Assembly (NCBI RefSeq): GCF_003217475.1 | Contig: NZ_QJSP01000004.1 | Coordinates: forward strand, 1 to 64,000 | Length of the DNA stretch: 64,000 nt | Direction of reading: 5' to 3' | Origin: Williamsia limnetica | Lineage (GTDB): Bacteria > Actinomycetota > Actinomycetes > Mycobacteriales > Mycobacteriaceae | Shown here: positions 51,546 to 63,716 of the stretch, one piece after another | Numbering within the stretch: position 1 is the stretch's first letter | Layout of the letters: every line of letters starts with the position of its first letter | Notes under the pieces: generated by a model | What the model was told of the DNA's origin: nothing | The model's input: only the letters and a program-made list of their open reading frames with translations | Databases searched by the model: none | Made by a program: the position numbers and the translations under genes

Positions 51546-51616
51546 TTCTTCGCCTGATCCGCTGGGTCGCATGAAACACTGAGCCGAGGTACCGAGGTGG
51601 AGCGGAAGGACGGGTG

Positions 51617-52108
51617 ATGGTCGCACGGCTGAGGAGGGCCGTCTGGCTGCAGGCAGCACTGGTGGGTTTCGGTATCGGGATCATCGCTGTGGTCGCCTGG
51701 TATTTCATCGCACCGGATGTCAGCGGGCTCGAATCGACGATCCATGTTCCGCGAGGCCAGGATCTCAACCTCAAGGTACCCCTGCTGATCTGGCTTACCC
51801 CACCTATCTTTGCGCTGTGCGGCGGGGTTTTCGGATGGGCGACCCTGCGGTTCACCGGGCACCTCGATCCCGCCACCCGCAGCGAGTTCCTCAGCATCAT
51901 GACCGTCGCCGGATGCACGCTGGGTGGCGCCGCGGTGCTGGCCACCGTGTGGCTGGTGCCGCACAACGCCGAACTCGTCGACGGCGACGACGGCTACCTA
52001 CCCGACATCGGCTTCACCTGGGCCTACCTGTTCCCGATCATGGGTTTCGCGATCGGCGTGATGTTCGCAGGCAACATCCGCCATCCCGACGAGGACGACG
52101 CCGACTGA
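51617..52108 (+). CDS. Four-helix membrane protein of unknown function
   Basis: Predicted 163 residues, ATG at 51617 with GGAAGGA upstream (GTG at 51614 also possible). Four transmembrane helices and an acidic end (H-P-D-E-D-D-A-D). No family recognised. It lies 99 bp after embB on the same strand and might be carried by emb read-through. Confidence 0.6.
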   Translation: MVARLRRAVWLQAALVGFGIGIIAVVAWYFIAPDVSGLESTIHVPRGQDLNLKVPLLIWLTPPIFALCGGVFGWATLRFTGHLDPATRSEFLSIMTVAGCTLGGAAVLATVWLVPHNAELVDGDDGYLPDIGFTWAYLFPIMGFAIGVMFAGNIRHPDEDDAD

Positions 52109-52142
52109 GCCTGCCCAGCACACTCATCCGTGTCCGAACTGG

Positions 52143-53423
52143 CTAGCCGACGGGTACCGGCAACGGATCCAGCGAGGTGCCGGGCTCGATCTCCCCGCAC
52201 TTGTCGGGAGGTGGGACCTCACTGAAGCGTTCCGACAGGAACACCGCCGCATCCCGCTGGAACGAGACGTAAGCCTCGCGGTGGTCATCTCCCTGATACA
52301 CCTTGAAGTCCACCGACACCCCCCGCGAGCAGTACTCGTGGGCGAGGCCCCGGACGTCAGCGGTCACCATCACCTGATCACCGGTCTCGTCGGACTGACC
52401 AACGGCGAGGAACATGGGCGTCCGCGGGGTACCGGAGTTGCCCATGATGTTGTCGTTGGCTGCCTGCACCATGGATTTGACCTGCATCAAAGAGGTGTAC
52501 GGCGCCTTGACCATCTCGGCGTCGGTGAGGTCCGGGTAGCTGTGAGCGAAGTCGGCGACGCACTGGTTCGACACGGTGTCGGTCAGCCTGTCGCCGTACG
52601 GCGACAGGAACGATTCGGTGTCCAGGGCATACACCCGGCTGTACGCGTCGATGAGAGCCGGGATGACCCCCGCCCAATCCTTTGCTCCGCTGACGTAGGC
52701 CAAGTTGTGCACCATGTTCACCGGCAGGCCACCCGCCGCAGCCCCGACGATGTTCAGGTCGGGCGCGTAACCCGGCGCCATCTCTGCTCCCCACTCGGTG
52801 GGCACGGACCCACCTGAATAGCCGATCAGGCCGACGGGGGTGTCGGCCGGGAGCTTCAGTACAGCCTCGGTCGCCCGGACCCCGTCGAGGGCGTTGTATC
52901 CCGATTGCCTGCCGACCGTCCATCCCTCGCGCAGACCCTCGTAGTCCGGCACACTGACGGTGTGCCCGGTGGCGAGATACCCCGCGATCACTGCCTCGGC
53001 GACTTCGGAGAGCACGTTGGACTTGTTGCCCCGCAACGTATACGACGGATCGCATTCATCGCCCAGAGCGTCGTACGCCACGTGGTACGAGATGATGCGC
53101 GGGGACCGACCGGCCTCGACCGGGCGGAACATCGTCGTCACGGCCGTGGTGGGATTGCCGCGCTGGTCCGTCGATCGATAGAGCGCCTGGGTTCCGGCGA
53201 TGTGAGTCTTGACATCACCCATGGCGAGTTCGATCGGTCGCGTGCGCAACACCGTTCCCGGCTCGACATCGACGAGCGGTCCGCTGTAGCTGTAGAACGG
53301 GTCCGCCGTTGGTTGCCGGTTCGTACCGAGCTTGATCGAGTCCGAGACCACCAGCGCACCCAGCACGAGCAACACCACCCACAACCCGTAGGTGAAGGGG
53401 GAACGACGACGTGGCCACCGCAT
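52143..53423 (-). CDS. Exported lipase (LIP family alpha/beta hydrolase)
   Basis: Predicted 426 residues. The N-terminal helix (Y-G-L-W-V-V-L-L-V-L-G-A-L-V-V) is a signal anchor or uncleaved signal. Nucleophile elbow G-Y-S-G-G-S, Y-H-V-A-Y-D oxyanion region, and a late G-D-D-H-R-E-A-Y with catalytic His. It belongs to the same secretory lipase family as the gene at 19.8 kb but is divergent from it. It probably acts on extracellular or envelope lipid esters. Confidence 0.82.
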   Translation of the reverse strand: MRWPRRRSPFTYGLWVVLLVLGALVVSDSIKLGTNRQPTADPFYSYSGPLVDVEPGTVLRTRPIELAMGDVKTHIAGTQALYRSTDQRGNPTTAVTTMFRPVEAGRSPRIISYHVAYDALGDECDPSYTLRGNKSNVLSEVAEAVIAGYLATGHTVSVPDYEGLREGWTVGRQSGYNALDGVRATEAVLKLPADTPVGLIGYSGGSVPTEWGAEMAPGYAPDLNIVGAAAGGLPVNMVHNLAYVSGAKDWAGVIPALIDAYSRVYALDTESFLSPYGDRLTDTVSNQCVADFAHSYPDLTDAEMVKAPYTSLMQVKSMVQAANDNIMGNSGTPRTPMFLAVGQSDETGDQVMVTADVRGLAHEYCSRGVSVDFKVYQGDDHREAYVSFQRDAAVFLSERFSEVPPPDKCGEIEPGTSLDPLPVPVG

Positions 53424-53561
53424 CAGGGAACTCCTTCGGACGTCGAGCGGGACACACCCATCCGGGAGTGACTCGCCGACCGGCGGATCGGCTCACACGC
53501 TGTGCGTATCAGTTAAACCGATCCGACCGGAGTCCGTCGGGTTTCGCGAGGCTACGGATCG

Positions 53562-55112
53562 CTAGATGGGCATCAGTAGGTGTTTGCGCGGCGACCTGAT
53601 CACATGCTTGTCCTTGAGTTGTGCCAACGCTTTTCGGAGTGCGAGGCGGGTCTCCGCCGGTTCGATGACCGCGTCGATGTAGCCGCGCTCGGCCGCGAGG
53701 TACGGGGTGGCCATCGCCGTGTTGTAGAAGTCGATGAAATCCTGCCGGATCTTGTCGGCTTCCTCGGGCGTCGCGTTCTCGGTCTGTCGCCGGGTCAGCA
53801 CCGCCGCCGCGGACTCCGCGCCCATCACGGCGATCTTCGCCGTCGGCCACGCGAAGTTCAGGTCGGCGCCGAGCTGCTTGCTTCCCATCACCGCGTACGC
53901 GCCGCCGTACGCCTTACGCAGCACCACGGTGATCTTCGGGACATCGGCCTCGACGTAGGCGTACAGGAAACGTCCTGATCGCCTGATCGTGCCCTTCCGC
54001 TCCTCCTCCAGCCCCGGGAGGATTCCCGGGGTGTCCACCAGGAAGACCAGCGGGATGTTGTAGGCATTGCACAGCCGGACGAACCGGCTCGCCTTCTCCG
54101 ACGAATCCGTGTCCAGCACACCGGACATCACATTCGGCTGGTTGGCCACGATACCCACCGAAGCCCCGTCGATCCGGGAGAATCCTGTCAAGATGTTGGA
54201 CGCGTAGAGCTCACCGATCTCATGGAACGATCCGTCGTCGAAGATCCGGACGATGATGTCGCGCATGTCGTAGCCGGCGTTGTCGTTGTCGGGCATGAAG
54301 GTGTTGAGCGAGAGATCGGTCTCGGTGATCTCGGGCTCGAGCCCGGGGTTGATGACCGGCGGCCGTTCGTGCACGGTCGACGGCATGTATTCGAGATAGT
54401 CACGCACCCAGTCGAACGCGCCTTGCTCGTCGTCCGCGAGATGGTGCAGATTGCCCCAGCGAGCCTGATTGAACGACCCACCCAGCTCGTCGGGGGTGAC
54501 GTCCTCGCCGGTCACCTGCTTCAGGACATCGGGTCCGGTCACGAACATGTAGCTCTGTTCTTTGACGCCGACCAGGACATCGGTGTTGGCCGGGCCGTAC
54601 ACCGCACCGCCCGCGCACTTCCCGAGGATCACCGACACCTGCGGAGCCAGACCGGAGATCAGGTCGCTACGGCGACCCATCTCCGCATACCAGGCCAGCG
54701 ACGTGACCGCGTCCTGGATGCGGGCGCCCGCCGAGTCGTTGATACCGACCACCGGGCAGCCGACCTTGCCCGCCCACTCCATGATGGCTGCGACCTTGCG
54801 GCCGAACATCTCGCCGACGGTGCCGCCGAAGACGGCTTGATCGTGCGAGAACGCCGCCACGGGACGGCCGTTCACGAAACCGTGGCCGGTGACCACACCG
54901 TCGCCGTACCCGGTGTCTGCGGCACCGGGCATCTTGGCCAGCTGGCCGATCTCGACGAATGTTCCGGGATCGAACAGCATGTTCAGGCGGTCACGCGGCG
55001 ACCCGATGCCTTTCGCGGCACGCTTGGCGATGGCCTTGTCGCCACCGGGTTCCTTTGCGGACTCGAGCTTTTCGCGGAGCTCTTTGAGCTTCCCGGCGGT
55101 CGTGTCAGTCAA
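53562..55112 (-). CDS. accD4: Acyl-CoA carboxylase beta subunit AccD4
   Basis: Predicted 516 residues, starting at TTG 55112, which overlaps the pks13 stop (TTGA); no nearby ATG fits. Carboxyltransferase of the long-chain acyl-CoA carboxylase that makes the alpha-branch malonyl-type substrate for Pks13. Seen: [19 protein letters not shown] and a second glycine-rich [10 protein letters not shown]. It needs AccA3 and AccD5/AccE encoded elsewhere. Last gene of fadD32-pks13-accD4. Confidence 0.95.
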   Translation of the reverse strand: MTDTTAGKLKELREKLESAKEPGGDKAIAKRAAKGIGSPRDRLNMLFDPGTFVEIGQLAKMPGAADTGYGDGVVTGHGFVNGRPVAAFSHDQAVFGGTVGEMFGRKVAAIMEWAGKVGCPVVGINDSAGARIQDAVTSLAWYAEMGRRSDLISGLAPQVSVILGKCAGGAVYGPANTDVLVGVKEQSYMFVTGPDVLKQVTGEDVTPDELGGSFNQARWGNLHHLADDEQGAFDWVRDYLEYMPSTVHERPPVINPGLEPEITETDLSLNTFMPDNDNAGYDMRDIIVRIFDDGSFHEIGELYASNILTGFSRIDGASVGIVANQPNVMSGVLDTDSSEKASRFVRLCNAYNIPLVFLVDTPGILPGLEEERKGTIRRSGRFLYAYVEADVPKITVVLRKAYGGAYAVMGSKQLGADLNFAWPTAKIAVMGAESAAAVLTRRQTENATPEEADKIRQDFIDFYNTAMATPYLAAERGYIDAVIEPAETRLALRKALAQLKDKHVIRSPRKHLLMPI

Positions 55113-58100
55113 TCTTTGGTCACTTTCCCTGCGAGTTCGTCGAGCCGTGCGGTCAGGTCGGCGCCGATGATTCCGATGTACGGCTCGTCGACGATCCCGA
55201 GGTGATCGCCACCGACGTGGACGATCTCGAGATCGTCCACGACTTCACCCCATCGGCCGTCTTCATCGATCTCAGCCCACTGGGGCTCCAACTCGATGGC
55301 ACCCTCGTGCATCTTCTCGGCCCGATAGAGGATGACCTTGCCGTCGAACCTGGTCGGCTCGACGGTGGTCAGGGCCCGGTTGTCGAGGAAGCTGGTGCGC
55401 TGATGTTCGATGATCCCGCCGGGGATCTTGGCGTCACTCATCGCGAGCATCTCCATGATGATCCGGAACTGTCCCTCGTCATCGGCTTCCACGAGACGCT
55501 CCATCGGCAACGGCGCGTCGTCGAGACCGTAAGTGCGCTTGGCGAACTCGTAGTACCGCTCGAGCCGGGCCCGCTTGGCCTCCGGGGTGTCGACGATGGG
55601 CTCTCGGGGCCGGACCACATCGATCAGACCGACGAACGACACCTCGTCGCCCGCCTCGGTCAGCAACTGCGCGGCGCCATACGCGAGTGCGCCACCGAGC
55701 GACCACCCGACCAAGATGTACGGGCCTTCCGGCTGCACCTCTTTGAGTTTCGGATAGTACTGCTTCACGCGTTCCTCGATGGTGCCCTCGACACGGTCGA
55801 AACCGATCACGGGGACGTCGGCCGGAAGTCGTTTGAGCAGTGCCTCGTACGCGGCGGTCGAGCCGCCGGCCGGGTGGAACACCAGAATCGGAGTCCGGTC
55901 CGACTTCTCCGGCGTACGGAGGTAGCGGACGAATCCGTCGACGAGCCCACCCTCGAGATGCTCGCGGACATAGTTCGACATCGTCTCGATGTTGTCGGCG
56001 TCGATGACGTCCTCGATGTCGAGTTCGCCGCCGGCGCGCTCGGAGAGCCGTGCGGTCAGCTTCTCGGCCATCTCGTCGTCGAGGACCGGCAGCGGATTGA
56101 AGATGCCTCCCGCCGACTTACCGGTCACCACTGCCCACACCCCGAAGGTGAGGCGCTCGGCGGCATCACGGGGCGGCACGTCGGCGCCGGCCGCGGCCGC
56201 GACCGCCGCCTGGTTCTGCAGATTGGCCGGAGCCGGGGCGACGTCGGCCTTTGCGACGGGTGCGGCCACAACGTCGGGGACACCCTCGGGGGCGATCTCG
56301 GGTACCTCCGGCTGTGCTTCGGCGGCGGCGACTGCCTGTGCCTGCGCCTCGGGTTCACCTGCGTCGTTGGTGTCGCCGGCCTCGATCAGCTGCGCCAGCG
56401 CCGCGGTGTCGAGTTCGCCCTTGCCCTCCGCCTCGGCGGCGAGCGCCTGCACCTCATCCCGATGCTCCACGGCGTAGGTGACGAACTTGACGACGTCCTG
56501 CAGGTTGGCATCTCGCATCGCCTGCAACTGCAGCTGCGGGATGTCGAACTCCCACTCGGCACGGTTCTTGATGCGCATCGCCATCAGGGAATCGAGGCCC
56601 AGTTCGATCAACGGGATCTCGCGAGGCAGATCCTCGGGTTCGTAACCCATCGACTCCGCGACGATGGTGGCCAGTCGATCATCGACGCTCTCACCGGACG
56701 CCGGATCCCAGCGGGCACCGATCTCATCGGACACCTCCGGGTCGGTGGTCAAAGAGTTGTCGACGAAACCGGACTTCTCCGCGCCGGATCGGGTCGCAGC
56801 CGAGTCGGGCGCAGCAGGAGCCGTCGCCGCACCGGACGTGACCACGGCATCGAGCAGCAACCGGAACGAATCACCTTGCGCGGCATGGACCTGCAAGGCG
56901 CCACCGCCCGGATGGGGGGCGAGGGTCGTGGTGAACGTCGTCGCGCCGAGCGCTTCGCCGTGCGGCGCGATGGCAGTGATCTGTACATCGGTGAGAACTT
57001 GTCCGGCGGCAGCTTTGACCAGTTCGGTCAGATCGGTGGCCGCGGACGCCGCCACCTGCCACACGTGGCGGCCGTCGGGCAGTGACACATGCGATCCTGG
57101 GATCCTGCCTTCGCCCGAACCACCCGAGATCGACGCGGTGAGCCAATACGGCTTGCGCTCGAAGCGAGTACGCGGCACCTGGGCGAAATCGCCCTGCCCG
57201 AACAGGGTTCCGACATCGACAGCATGCCCGTGGACATAGAGCTTCATGAGCGCGTTGATCACGCCGTAGCTCTCGTCTTCCTTCCGACGCAGCGTCTCGA
57301 TGAGCTCTGCGTCGTGAATGCCGGCCGAGAACGTCACCGCAGCAACAGATATCAGCACCGCCGGGTTCGGCGACAGTTCCAGGAAGGTGGTATGACCATT
57401 TTCGACGGACTTCGACACCGCCTGGGAGAACCAGACGCTGTGCCGCAATCCCTTGGTCCAGTACTCCACCGCGTGCACCGGAGCGTGACCTGGACGGTAG
57501 TACGCCTCACGGTCGACCGAGCTGTAGAAACCGATCTTCGGCGACAGCGGCTCGATCCCGGTCAGCTCATAGGCGAGTTCACCGAGCAACGGATCGGTCT
57601 GCGAGGTGTGGCTGGCGCCCTTCGTCGCGAGTTTGCGACCGAGCTTGCCCTCACTCTCGGCACGCGCAACGATCGCGTCGACCTGCGGTTCGGGTCCGCC
57701 GATGACCGTGTGGGTCGGCGCCGCATAGACGCAGATCTCGAGGTCGGGATAGTCGACGAGGACATCGGTGATGTCGTCGGCGCTGTATTCGACAAGTGCC
57801 ATGAGCCGGATGGCGTCGCCGGTCAGCGTCGCCTCCGCCTCACCCATCAGGCGGGACCGCTGGCAGATGACCCGCACGGCGTCTTCGAGTGAGAGACCAC
57901 CGGTGATGTACGCGCCTGCGGCTTCACCCATCGAATGTCCGACGACGACACCGGCATCCGCGCCGTGATGACGCAGCAGCTCGGCGAGCCCGATCTGGAT
58001 GGTGAAGATGCCGATCTGCGATGTCTCGATCTCGTAGGTGATCGAATCGTCGAGGATGATCTCGACCATCGAGTACCCGAGCTCGTTCTCGACGAGCGCA

Positions 58101-60430
58101 TCGACCTTGTCGACCGCGGCGGCGAACACCGGGTTCTCGGTGTAGAGCTGTTTCGCCATCTTGCGGTGCTGAGATCCGAAGCCTGACAGCAACCACACCG
58201 CGGACGCCGAATCGGGTGAGTCACAGGTGTAGACGTTCGGGTTGTTCTTGTTGTCGGCGACCGCACGCAGACCCTTGAGAGCCTCTTCGTGGGTGCGGGC
58301 CATCACCACCGAGCGGGTACGGCCATGGTTGCGGTGCGCCAGGGTGCGGCCGATGTCGACGAGCGGTGTCGCCTTCGCCTCGTCCGTCTCGAGCCAGTCG
58401 GCGAGGTCGGCGGCCGCCTTACGGCGCCGCGAGGGCAGGAACCCGGAGACCACCAGCGGGACAACCGAACCCTGCGCCGCACACGGAGCGAAGTCTGCGA
58501 CGGGATCGGTGTCCGCGACCTCTTCTTCCGCAGCGCTGGTCGCGGTGGCCAACTGCCCCAACGCTGCCCGCTCGGCCTCGGTGAGGAACTCTTCGACGTC
58601 ATCGTCGTCGTCGAGGAAGTCGGCCACGACGGCCTGTGCCTTCGGTGCCACGACCTCGGTACCGGGTGCGGCCAGGTCCTGCGGGGTGACCTCCCTGATC
58701 ACCACGTGCGCGTTGGTGCCGCCGAAGCCGAAGCCCGAGACGCCTGCGACGGCATGCCCCGAGTAGCGCGGCCAGTCGGTGGCCTCGTCGATGACCCGCA
58801 GTCGCAGGGCGTCGAACTGGATGTACGGGTTGGGTCCGGCGTAGTTCAACGACGGGGGCAGCTTGTTCTCCGCCAGTGCCAGCACAACTTTGATGAGACC
58901 CGCGGCGCCGGCGGCAGCTTCGAGATGGCCGAAGTTGGTCTTGGCCGAACCCAGCAGGGTCGGCTTGTCGGCATCGCGGCCTTTGCCCAGCACGCGTCCC
59001 AGGGCGTCGGCTTCGATCGGGTCACCGAGGATGGTTCCGGTGCCGTGTGCCTCGATGTAGTCGACGTCGCGCGGATCGATCGCGGCGTCGGTATAGGCCG
59101 TACGCAGAACCTGGACCTGCGCCTCGGGATTCGGCGCCGGGAGACCATTGGACCGGCCGTCGGAGTTGACCGCGGACCCGGCCACCACCGCGAGCACCTT
59201 GTCGCCGTCGCGCCGCGCGTCGGACAGACGCTTGAGCACCACGAGTCCGCCACCTTCGGCACGGATCATGCCATCCGCGTCGGACGAGAAGGCCTTGATG
59301 CGGCCATCTTTCGACTGCACTCCCACCGAGTCGAAACCGAGCGTCGCCGCGGGGGTGATGAGCATGTTGACGCCACCGGCGAGTGCCACATCGGATTCGC
59401 CGGTACGCAGACTTCGGACGGCCTGGTGCACCGCGACCAACGAGGACGAACACGCGGTGTCGAGGGCCACCGAAGGGCCGCGGAAGTCGAAGTAGTACGA
59501 AACCCGGCCTGCAACAATGGATGTCGAGGTGCCGGTGAGGGCGTATGCGGCGGTTTCGCCGGCGCCCTCGGGATCGGAGACCGCCAGCATCTGGTAGTCG
59601 TTGGTCGAGCTGCCGATGAAGACCCCGACCTGGCCGCCCTTGAGATCGCTGGCCGGGATGTGGGCGTGTTCGAGCGCCTCCCAGGTCAGCTCCAGAGCAA
59701 GACGCTGCTGCGGATCGACCATCTCGACCTCGCGCGGCGACATCTGGAAGAAGTCCGCATCGAATCCTTTGACATCGTCGAGATAGCCGCCGTGTAGGTT
59801 CGCATCCGCCAGCACCTTGGCGATACGCGGTTCGGCCTTGAACTCGGTCCACCGGTCATCCGGCAGATCGCCGACGCCGTCGCGCCCGTTGATCAGCAGA
59901 TCCCAGGTCGACTCCGGGGTGTGGCCCGCCTTCGGGAACCGGGTTGCCACGCCGACGATCGCGATGTCGTCCTCGTCGCCCCGCACGCGCTGGTAACGCG
60001 CCGAATCCTCGTCGTCGTCCACCCCTTCGTCGGGGTCGCCTTCGATGATCCGTTTCGCGAGCGACGCGATCGTCGGATGCTGATACGCGACCGTGGCGGT
60101 GAGGATCACGCCGGTCTTGTCCTCGATGTCGCCTGACATCGCCACCGCGTCACGCGAGGACAGCCCGAACTCTTCGAGGGGCCGGTCATCGGAGACCTGG
60201 TCCACCGGAAGCCCGGTGGTGTCCGAGACCCACTGTCGCAGCCACTCGCGTAGCTCCGTCACGGTCATGTCCCCGGCGGTCTCGCCGTCGGAACAGGCAC
60301 CCGAGGTGGTCGTCTCACCGACGGGAGTCACCTCGACGCCGTCGTCGTCAGTCCCGGGACCGAACGTCGAGCCCGGCAACTTGTCGTCGCTGCTCAGATT
60401 TTTCTCGCTCGAGCTGTTCAGTTCAGGCAT
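55109..60430 (-). CDS. pks13: Polyketide synthase Pks13, mycolic condensase
   Basis: Predicted 1773 residues. It condenses a meroacyl chain from FadD32 with a carboxylated acyl chain to give the alpha-alkyl beta-keto precursor of mycolates. Domains by active residue: N-terminal ACP (Ser92, F-G-L-S-S-R-D), KS (Cys327, D-T-A-C-S-S-S), AT (Ser833, G-H-S-M-G-E-A), second ACP (Ser1281, L-G-L-D-S-L), thioesterase (Ser1577, G-W-S-L-G-G). All five are intact. The Ala/Glu/Pro-rich linker after the second ACP is long. It starts 13 bp after fadD32 and overlaps accD4 by 4 bp. Confidence 0.98.
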   Translation of the reverse strand: MPELNSSSEKNLSSDDKLPGSTFGPGTDDDGVEVTPVGETTTSGACSDGETAGDMTVTELREWLRQWVSDTTGLPVDQVSDDRPLEEFGLSSRDAVAMSGDIEDKTGVILTATVAYQHPTIASLAKRIIEGDPDEGVDDDEDSARYQRVRGDEDDIAIVGVATRFPKAGHTPESTWDLLINGRDGVGDLPDDRWTEFKAEPRIAKVLADANLHGGYLDDVKGFDADFFQMSPREVEMVDPQQRLALELTWEALEHAHIPASDLKGGQVGVFIGSSTNDYQMLAVSDPEGAGETAAYALTGTSTSIVAGRVSYYFDFRGPSVALDTACSSSLVAVHQAVRSLRTGESDVALAGGVNMLITPAATLGFDSVGVQSKDGRIKAFSSDADGMIRAEGGGLVVLKRLSDARRDGDKVLAVVAGSAVNSDGRSNGLPAPNPEAQVQVLRTAYTDAAIDPRDVDYIEAHGTGTILGDPIEADALGRVLGKGRDADKPTLLGSAKTNFGHLEAAAGAAGLIKVVLALAENKLPPSLNYAGPNPYIQFDALRLRVIDEATDWPRYSGHAVAGVSGFGFGGTNAHVVIREVTPQDLAAPGTEVVAPKAQAVVADFLDDDDDVEEFLTEAERAALGQLATATSAAEEEVADTDPVADFAPCAAQGSVVPLVVSGFLPSRRRKAAADLADWLETDEAKATPLVDIGRTLAHRNHGRTRSVVMARTHEEALKGLRAVADNKNNPNVYTCDSPDSASAVWLLSGFGSQHRKMAKQLYTENPVFAAAVDKVDALVENELGYSMVEIILDDSITYEIETSQIGIFTIQIGLAELLRHHGADAGVVVGHSMGEAAGAYITGGLSLEDAVRVICQRSRLMGEAEATLTGDAIRLMALVEYSADDITDVLVDYPDLEICVYAAPTHTVIGGPEPQVDAIVARAESEGKLGRKLATKGASHTSQTDPLLGELAYELTGIEPLSPKIGFYSSVDREAYYRPGHAPVHAVEYWTKGLRHSVWFSQAVSKSVENGHTTFLELSPNPAVLISVAAVTFSAGIHDAELIETLRRKEDESYGVINALMKLYVHGHAVDVGTLFGQGDFAQVPRTRFERKPYWLTASISGGSGEGRIPGSHVSLPDGRHVWQVAASAATDLTELVKAAAGQVLTDVQITAIAPHGEALGATTFTTTLAPHPGGGALQVHAAQGDSFRLLLDAVVTSGAATAPAAPDSAATRSGAEKSGFVDNSLTTDPEVSDEIGARWDPASGESVDDRLATIVAESMGYEPEDLPREIPLIELGLDSLMAMRIKNRAEWEFDIPQLQLQAMRDANLQDVVKFVTYAVEHRDEVQALAAEAEGKGELDTAALAQLIEAGDTNDAGEPEAQAQAVAAAEAQPEVPEIAPEGVPDVVAAPVAKADVAPAPANLQNQAAVAAAAGADVPPRDAAERLTFGVWAVVTGKSAGGIFNPLPVLDDEMAEKLTARLSERAGGELDIEDVIDADNIETMSNYVREHLEGGLVDGFVRYLRTPEKSDRTPILVFHPAGGSTAAYEALLKRLPADVPVIGFDRVEGTIEERVKQYYPKLKEVQPEGPYILVGWSLGGALAYGAAQLLTEAGDEVSFVGLIDVVRPREPIVDTPEAKRARLERYYEFAKRTYGLDDAPLPMERLVEADDEGQFRIIMEMLAMSDAKIPGGIIEHQRTSFLDNRALTTVEPTRFDGKVILYRAEKMHEGAIELEPQWAEIDEDGRWGEVVDDLEIVHVGGDHLGIVDEPYIGIIGADLTARLDELAGKVTKD

Positions 60431-60442
60431 CGCCAGTCCAGA

Positions 60443-62341
60443 CTATTGATTCTCGTTCGGCGCATCGGGGAACGCGGTCTGCTGGTATCCACCACGCAGG
60501 GTTCCGTCGATGTACGCCGCCTTGCACGCCCGCCTGGCGATCTTCCCGCTGGAGGTACGCGGGATCGATCCGGCCGGGACCATCAGTACGTCGCGGGCCA
60601 TCACGCCATGCCGCTGCGCCACCGACGCGCGGACCGTGTCGGCCACTTCCTGCGGATCGACCTTCTTGCCCGGTCCGCGTTCGGCCACGATCACCAGCTG
60701 CTCCGACGCGTCGTCGGCATCGAACTTCAGACCGCTGGCCGAGTTCTCGAACACGACCTCGGGAAGCTCGTTGGCCGGGACGGCGAATGCGGCGACGAAG
60801 CCCGGACGCAGCGCGGGGCTCGCTTCCTGCGCGGAGAACTCGAGATCCTGCGGGTAGTGATTGCGGCCGTCGACGATCACCAGGTCTTTGACGCGGCCGG
60901 TGATGTAGAGCTCACCGTCGAGCCAGACGCCGTAGTCGCCGGTCTTCATCCACTTGCCGTTCTTCGGCGCGCCCACACTGTGGCTGCCTTCGTCGAGCGG
61001 GGTGACGAGGGTGTTGTTGAACGTCTCCTCGGTCTCCTCCGGACGTCCCCAGTAGCCGTGGCCGATGTTCATACCGTTCAGCCAGATCTCGCCGACGTGA
61101 CCGTCGGGGCGCTCTGCACCGGTCTCAGAATCCGCGATGACCGCCCACTGGCTCACCGAGACCTGACCGCACGACACCTGCGCCACCGCTCCGGGGGCAT
61201 CCTGGTCGACGATCTTGAACGTGCCGGCGTTCAGCTCTTCGCGGTCGACGTAGACAATCTTCGCCTCGTTGTCGCGCTTGGTCGAGGAGACGAACAGCGT
61301 TGCCTCGGCCATGCCGTACGACGGCTTGATCGACGTCTTCGGCAGACCGTAGGGGCCGAACGCATCGTTGAACTTCTTCATCGAACTGACCGTGACCGGC
61401 TCACTACCGTTGATCAGGCCGATGACGTTGCTCAGGTCGAGGTGTTCGCCTTCTTTCGGGAGGCCGCGCACGGCCGCGTGTTCGAAGGCGAAGTTCGGTG
61501 CTGCCGCGAACGTCTCGGTCCCGTCGGCCTGGGCCGCGAGTTCCTTGATCCACCGGCCGGGCCTGCGTACGAAGGCCTGCGGGCTCATGATGGTGATGTA
61601 TTTGCCGCCGAGGGCGGGCAGGATGACGGTCAGCAATCCCATGTCATGGAACATCGGTAGCCAGGTCACCCCGCGAGAGTTGTGGTCGAACTCGATCGCG
61701 TCGATCATCTGCAGGGCATTGGCCGCCACCGATTCGAACGTGATCACCACGCCGGCCGGGACGCGGGTCGAACCCGAGGTGTACTGCAGGTACGCGGTGT
61801 CGTGGAGTTTCGGCGTCGGACGAACCCAGGTCTCACCGACGGAATCGGGGACGGCGTCGACGGCGATGACGCGGGGGCGTTCCTTGGCAGGCAGCGGCTT
61901 GAAGAAGTCACGAACGGCCTCGGCCGACTTGGTCGACGTCAGGATCGCGCTCGGCTTGCAATCGGCGAGCACCGCGGTCAACCGGTCGGTGTGGCCGGGT
62001 TCGTCCGGGGAGAACAGCGGAACGGCGATGTTGCCCGCATACAGCGACGCGAAGAAGCCGATGACGTACTCCAGCGACTGCGGCGCCAGGATCGCCACCC
62101 GGTCGCCCGGTTCGGTGACCTGCTGCAGCCGGGCCGCGATGGCACGCAGCCGCTTGCCGAACTGGGACCACGTCAGGTCTATGGCCTCACCGTCGCGTTC
62201 GCGGCTGTAGTCCATGAACCGGTAAGCCAGGGTGTCCGCCTGCTCCGCGACGTTGCGCTCGACGTAGTCGACCAGGGTTGCGTCTTCGGTGAAGAACAGA
62301 TTGCCGTCCTCATCCAAAAACTGGTCAAACTCGTTGTTCAT
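60443..62341 (-). CDS. fadD32: Long-chain fatty acyl-AMP ligase FadD32
   Basis: Predicted 632 residues from the ATG at 62341 with AGGAGT upstream. It activates meromycolic acid as acyl-AMP and loads it on the N-terminal ACP of Pks13. Adenylation motifs Y-T-S-G-S-T-R-V-P-A-G, S-Y-G-M-A-E-A-T-L-F and K-T-G-D-Y-G-V-W are intact. First gene of the mycolate condensation operon; the length agrees with mycobacterial FadD32. Confidence 0.96.
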   Translation of the reverse strand: MNNEFDQFLDEDGNLFFTEDATLVDYVERNVAEQADTLAYRFMDYSRERDGEAIDLTWSQFGKRLRAIAARLQQVTEPGDRVAILAPQSLEYVIGFFASLYAGNIAVPLFSPDEPGHTDRLTAVLADCKPSAILTSTKSAEAVRDFFKPLPAKERPRVIAVDAVPDSVGETWVRPTPKLHDTAYLQYTSGSTRVPAGVVITFESVAANALQMIDAIEFDHNSRGVTWLPMFHDMGLLTVILPALGGKYITIMSPQAFVRRPGRWIKELAAQADGTETFAAAPNFAFEHAAVRGLPKEGEHLDLSNVIGLINGSEPVTVSSMKKFNDAFGPYGLPKTSIKPSYGMAEATLFVSSTKRDNEAKIVYVDREELNAGTFKIVDQDAPGAVAQVSCGQVSVSQWAVIADSETGAERPDGHVGEIWLNGMNIGHGYWGRPEETEETFNNTLVTPLDEGSHSVGAPKNGKWMKTGDYGVWLDGELYITGRVKDLVIVDGRNHYPQDLEFSAQEASPALRPGFVAAFAVPANELPEVVFENSASGLKFDADDASEQLVIVAERGPGKKVDPQEVADTVRASVAQRHGVMARDVLMVPAGSIPRTSSGKIARRACKAAYIDGTLRGGYQQTAFPDAPNENQ

Positions 62342-62584
62342 TCGCACTCCTGATAGCGACTCCGACACCTGCCGAAATACGTGTGGTCACCGGTTCTATA
62401 GACGCCTCGACCTCTCAGCGTTCCTTATTCTTCTTATCAAGCCAAATAAGACTCGCAGCCACGTCCATGCCCGAGCCAAATCGTCAACATACTACCGGTC
62501 AGTAACTCTCTTTTTGCCAGGTGGTCACCGTCGACGGTCATCCGCGCCGAGGGCCAACCTACGCCACCATGGCACAAATTATGG
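62342..62584. promoter_or_regulatory. Leader and promoter region of fadD32-pks13-accD4
   Basis: About 240 bp with no gene, and lower GC than its neighbours (for example around 62425-62480). Its position requires the operon promoter. I see no clear operator; exact -10 and -35 boxes cannot be assigned. Confidence 0.4.
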
Positions 62585-63580
62585 CTACTCCCCCTTGAGC
62601 AGCGGGATGACCGGTGCGAACGCGTCCATCTGCGTGGGGAAAATGCCCACGTACGACATCGTGGTCCGGCGCCGGACCTCACGGATCTGGTCGGCGATCT
62701 GCTCGAACGATCCGAACGCGAGGTACGGCGACTGCAGGATGTCCTCCACGGAGAGTTTGACGTCCATCGCGATGTTCGGGGGGTACCCCTGGTCGAGTGC
62801 GGCCAGGGCCATCTCCGCGGTGGCCTCCCGGTCGTCGGTGACGACGATGGTGGCGATCGTCCAGTTCAGTTCGATCTCGGCGAACCGGTCACCGGCGGCC
62901 TCGCGGATCCGATCGACCCGCTCGATGGTCTTCTCCATCGTCATGTCCGACAGCCGCAGCTTGCCCTCGGCCGTGGTGCCCGTGGCCACAGAGATGATGT
63001 CGGCGTGCTTGGCGGCCAGTGCCAGCATCTTGGGTCCGCCGCCGCCGACCGCGATCGGCGGCCGTGGTCCCTGCCGGGGTCGCGGACTGCCGACGAGGCC
63101 TTTGATGGTGTAGAACTCACCGTCGAAGTTGACCTCTTCGCCACGCAGCAGGCCGTCGAGGATCGTCAGCGATTCATCCAGGCGCCTGATCCGCGCACCC
63201 GGGGACTCGAACTCGATGCCGGCCTTGTCGAACTCTTCCTTCATCCACCCCGCGCCGATGCCGAGTTCCAGGCGCCCCTTCGACAGCACGTCGATGGTCG
63301 TGGCCTCTTTGGCCAGCAGCGCCGGGTGGCGGTAGCCGTTCGCGAGGACGGAGGTGGCCAGCCGGATCTTGTCCGTCGCCTGACTCAGCGCGCCGAGCGC
63401 AGCGAGGGGTCCGACCTGATTGCCGAGGTGGTCGGGCACCGCGAAGGTGTCGAAACCGTACTCCTCGGCGGTCTGCGCGAGTTTGACGAACTTGCGGGCG
63501 CCACCTTCGTCGCGGTTGCCTTCGCCACCCGCCCCGAATCGGAACTTGCGCAGGCCCGAATCGGCATTCGCTGACGTCAT
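62585..63580 (-). CDS. LLM-class F420-dependent oxidoreductase
   Basis: Predicted 331 residues. TIM-barrel LLM family of the mycobacterial F420 type: F-R-F-G-A-G-G-E, V-P-D-H-L-G-N-Q-V-G-P, L-E-L-G-I-G-A-G-W and P-P-I-A-V-G-G-G-G-P. It lies upstream of fadD32 on the same strand, but 240 bp away. A role in lipid metabolism is possible; the substrate is unknown. Confidence 0.82.
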   Translation of the reverse strand: MTSANADSGLRKFRFGAGGEGNRDEGGARKFVKLAQTAEEYGFDTFAVPDHLGNQVGPLAALGALSQATDKIRLATSVLANGYRHPALLAKEATTIDVLSKGRLELGIGAGWMKEEFDKAGIEFESPGARIRRLDESLTILDGLLRGEEVNFDGEFYTIKGLVGSPRPRQGPRPPIAVGGGGPKMLALAAKHADIISVATGTTAEGKLRLSDMTMEKTIERVDRIREAAGDRFAEIELNWTIATIVVTDDREATAEMALAALDQGYPPNIAMDVKLSVEDILQSPYLAFGSFEQIADQIREVRRRTTMSYVGIFPTQMDAFAPVIPLLKGE

Positions 63581-63716
63581 CTCAGGTCTCCTGTTTCACA
63601 AAGGTCACCCGGCACCGTCGCAGGCCGGACTGGGGGTCCGGTCCACCCGGTGTCCCGGTCAGCCAGGGGTTAGCCGGGACAAGGTTACTTCCGGACCCGG
63701 GCCGGGCAAAATGCGA

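Noticed and set aside
55202-57085. 627-residue frame antisense to pks13
   Set aside because: Shadow of the pks13 reading frame; composition is dominated by Arg, Gly and Asp.
58289-59797. 502-residue frame antisense to pks13 KS domain
   Set aside because: No start signal, no domain; the KS domain is fully coded on the other strand.
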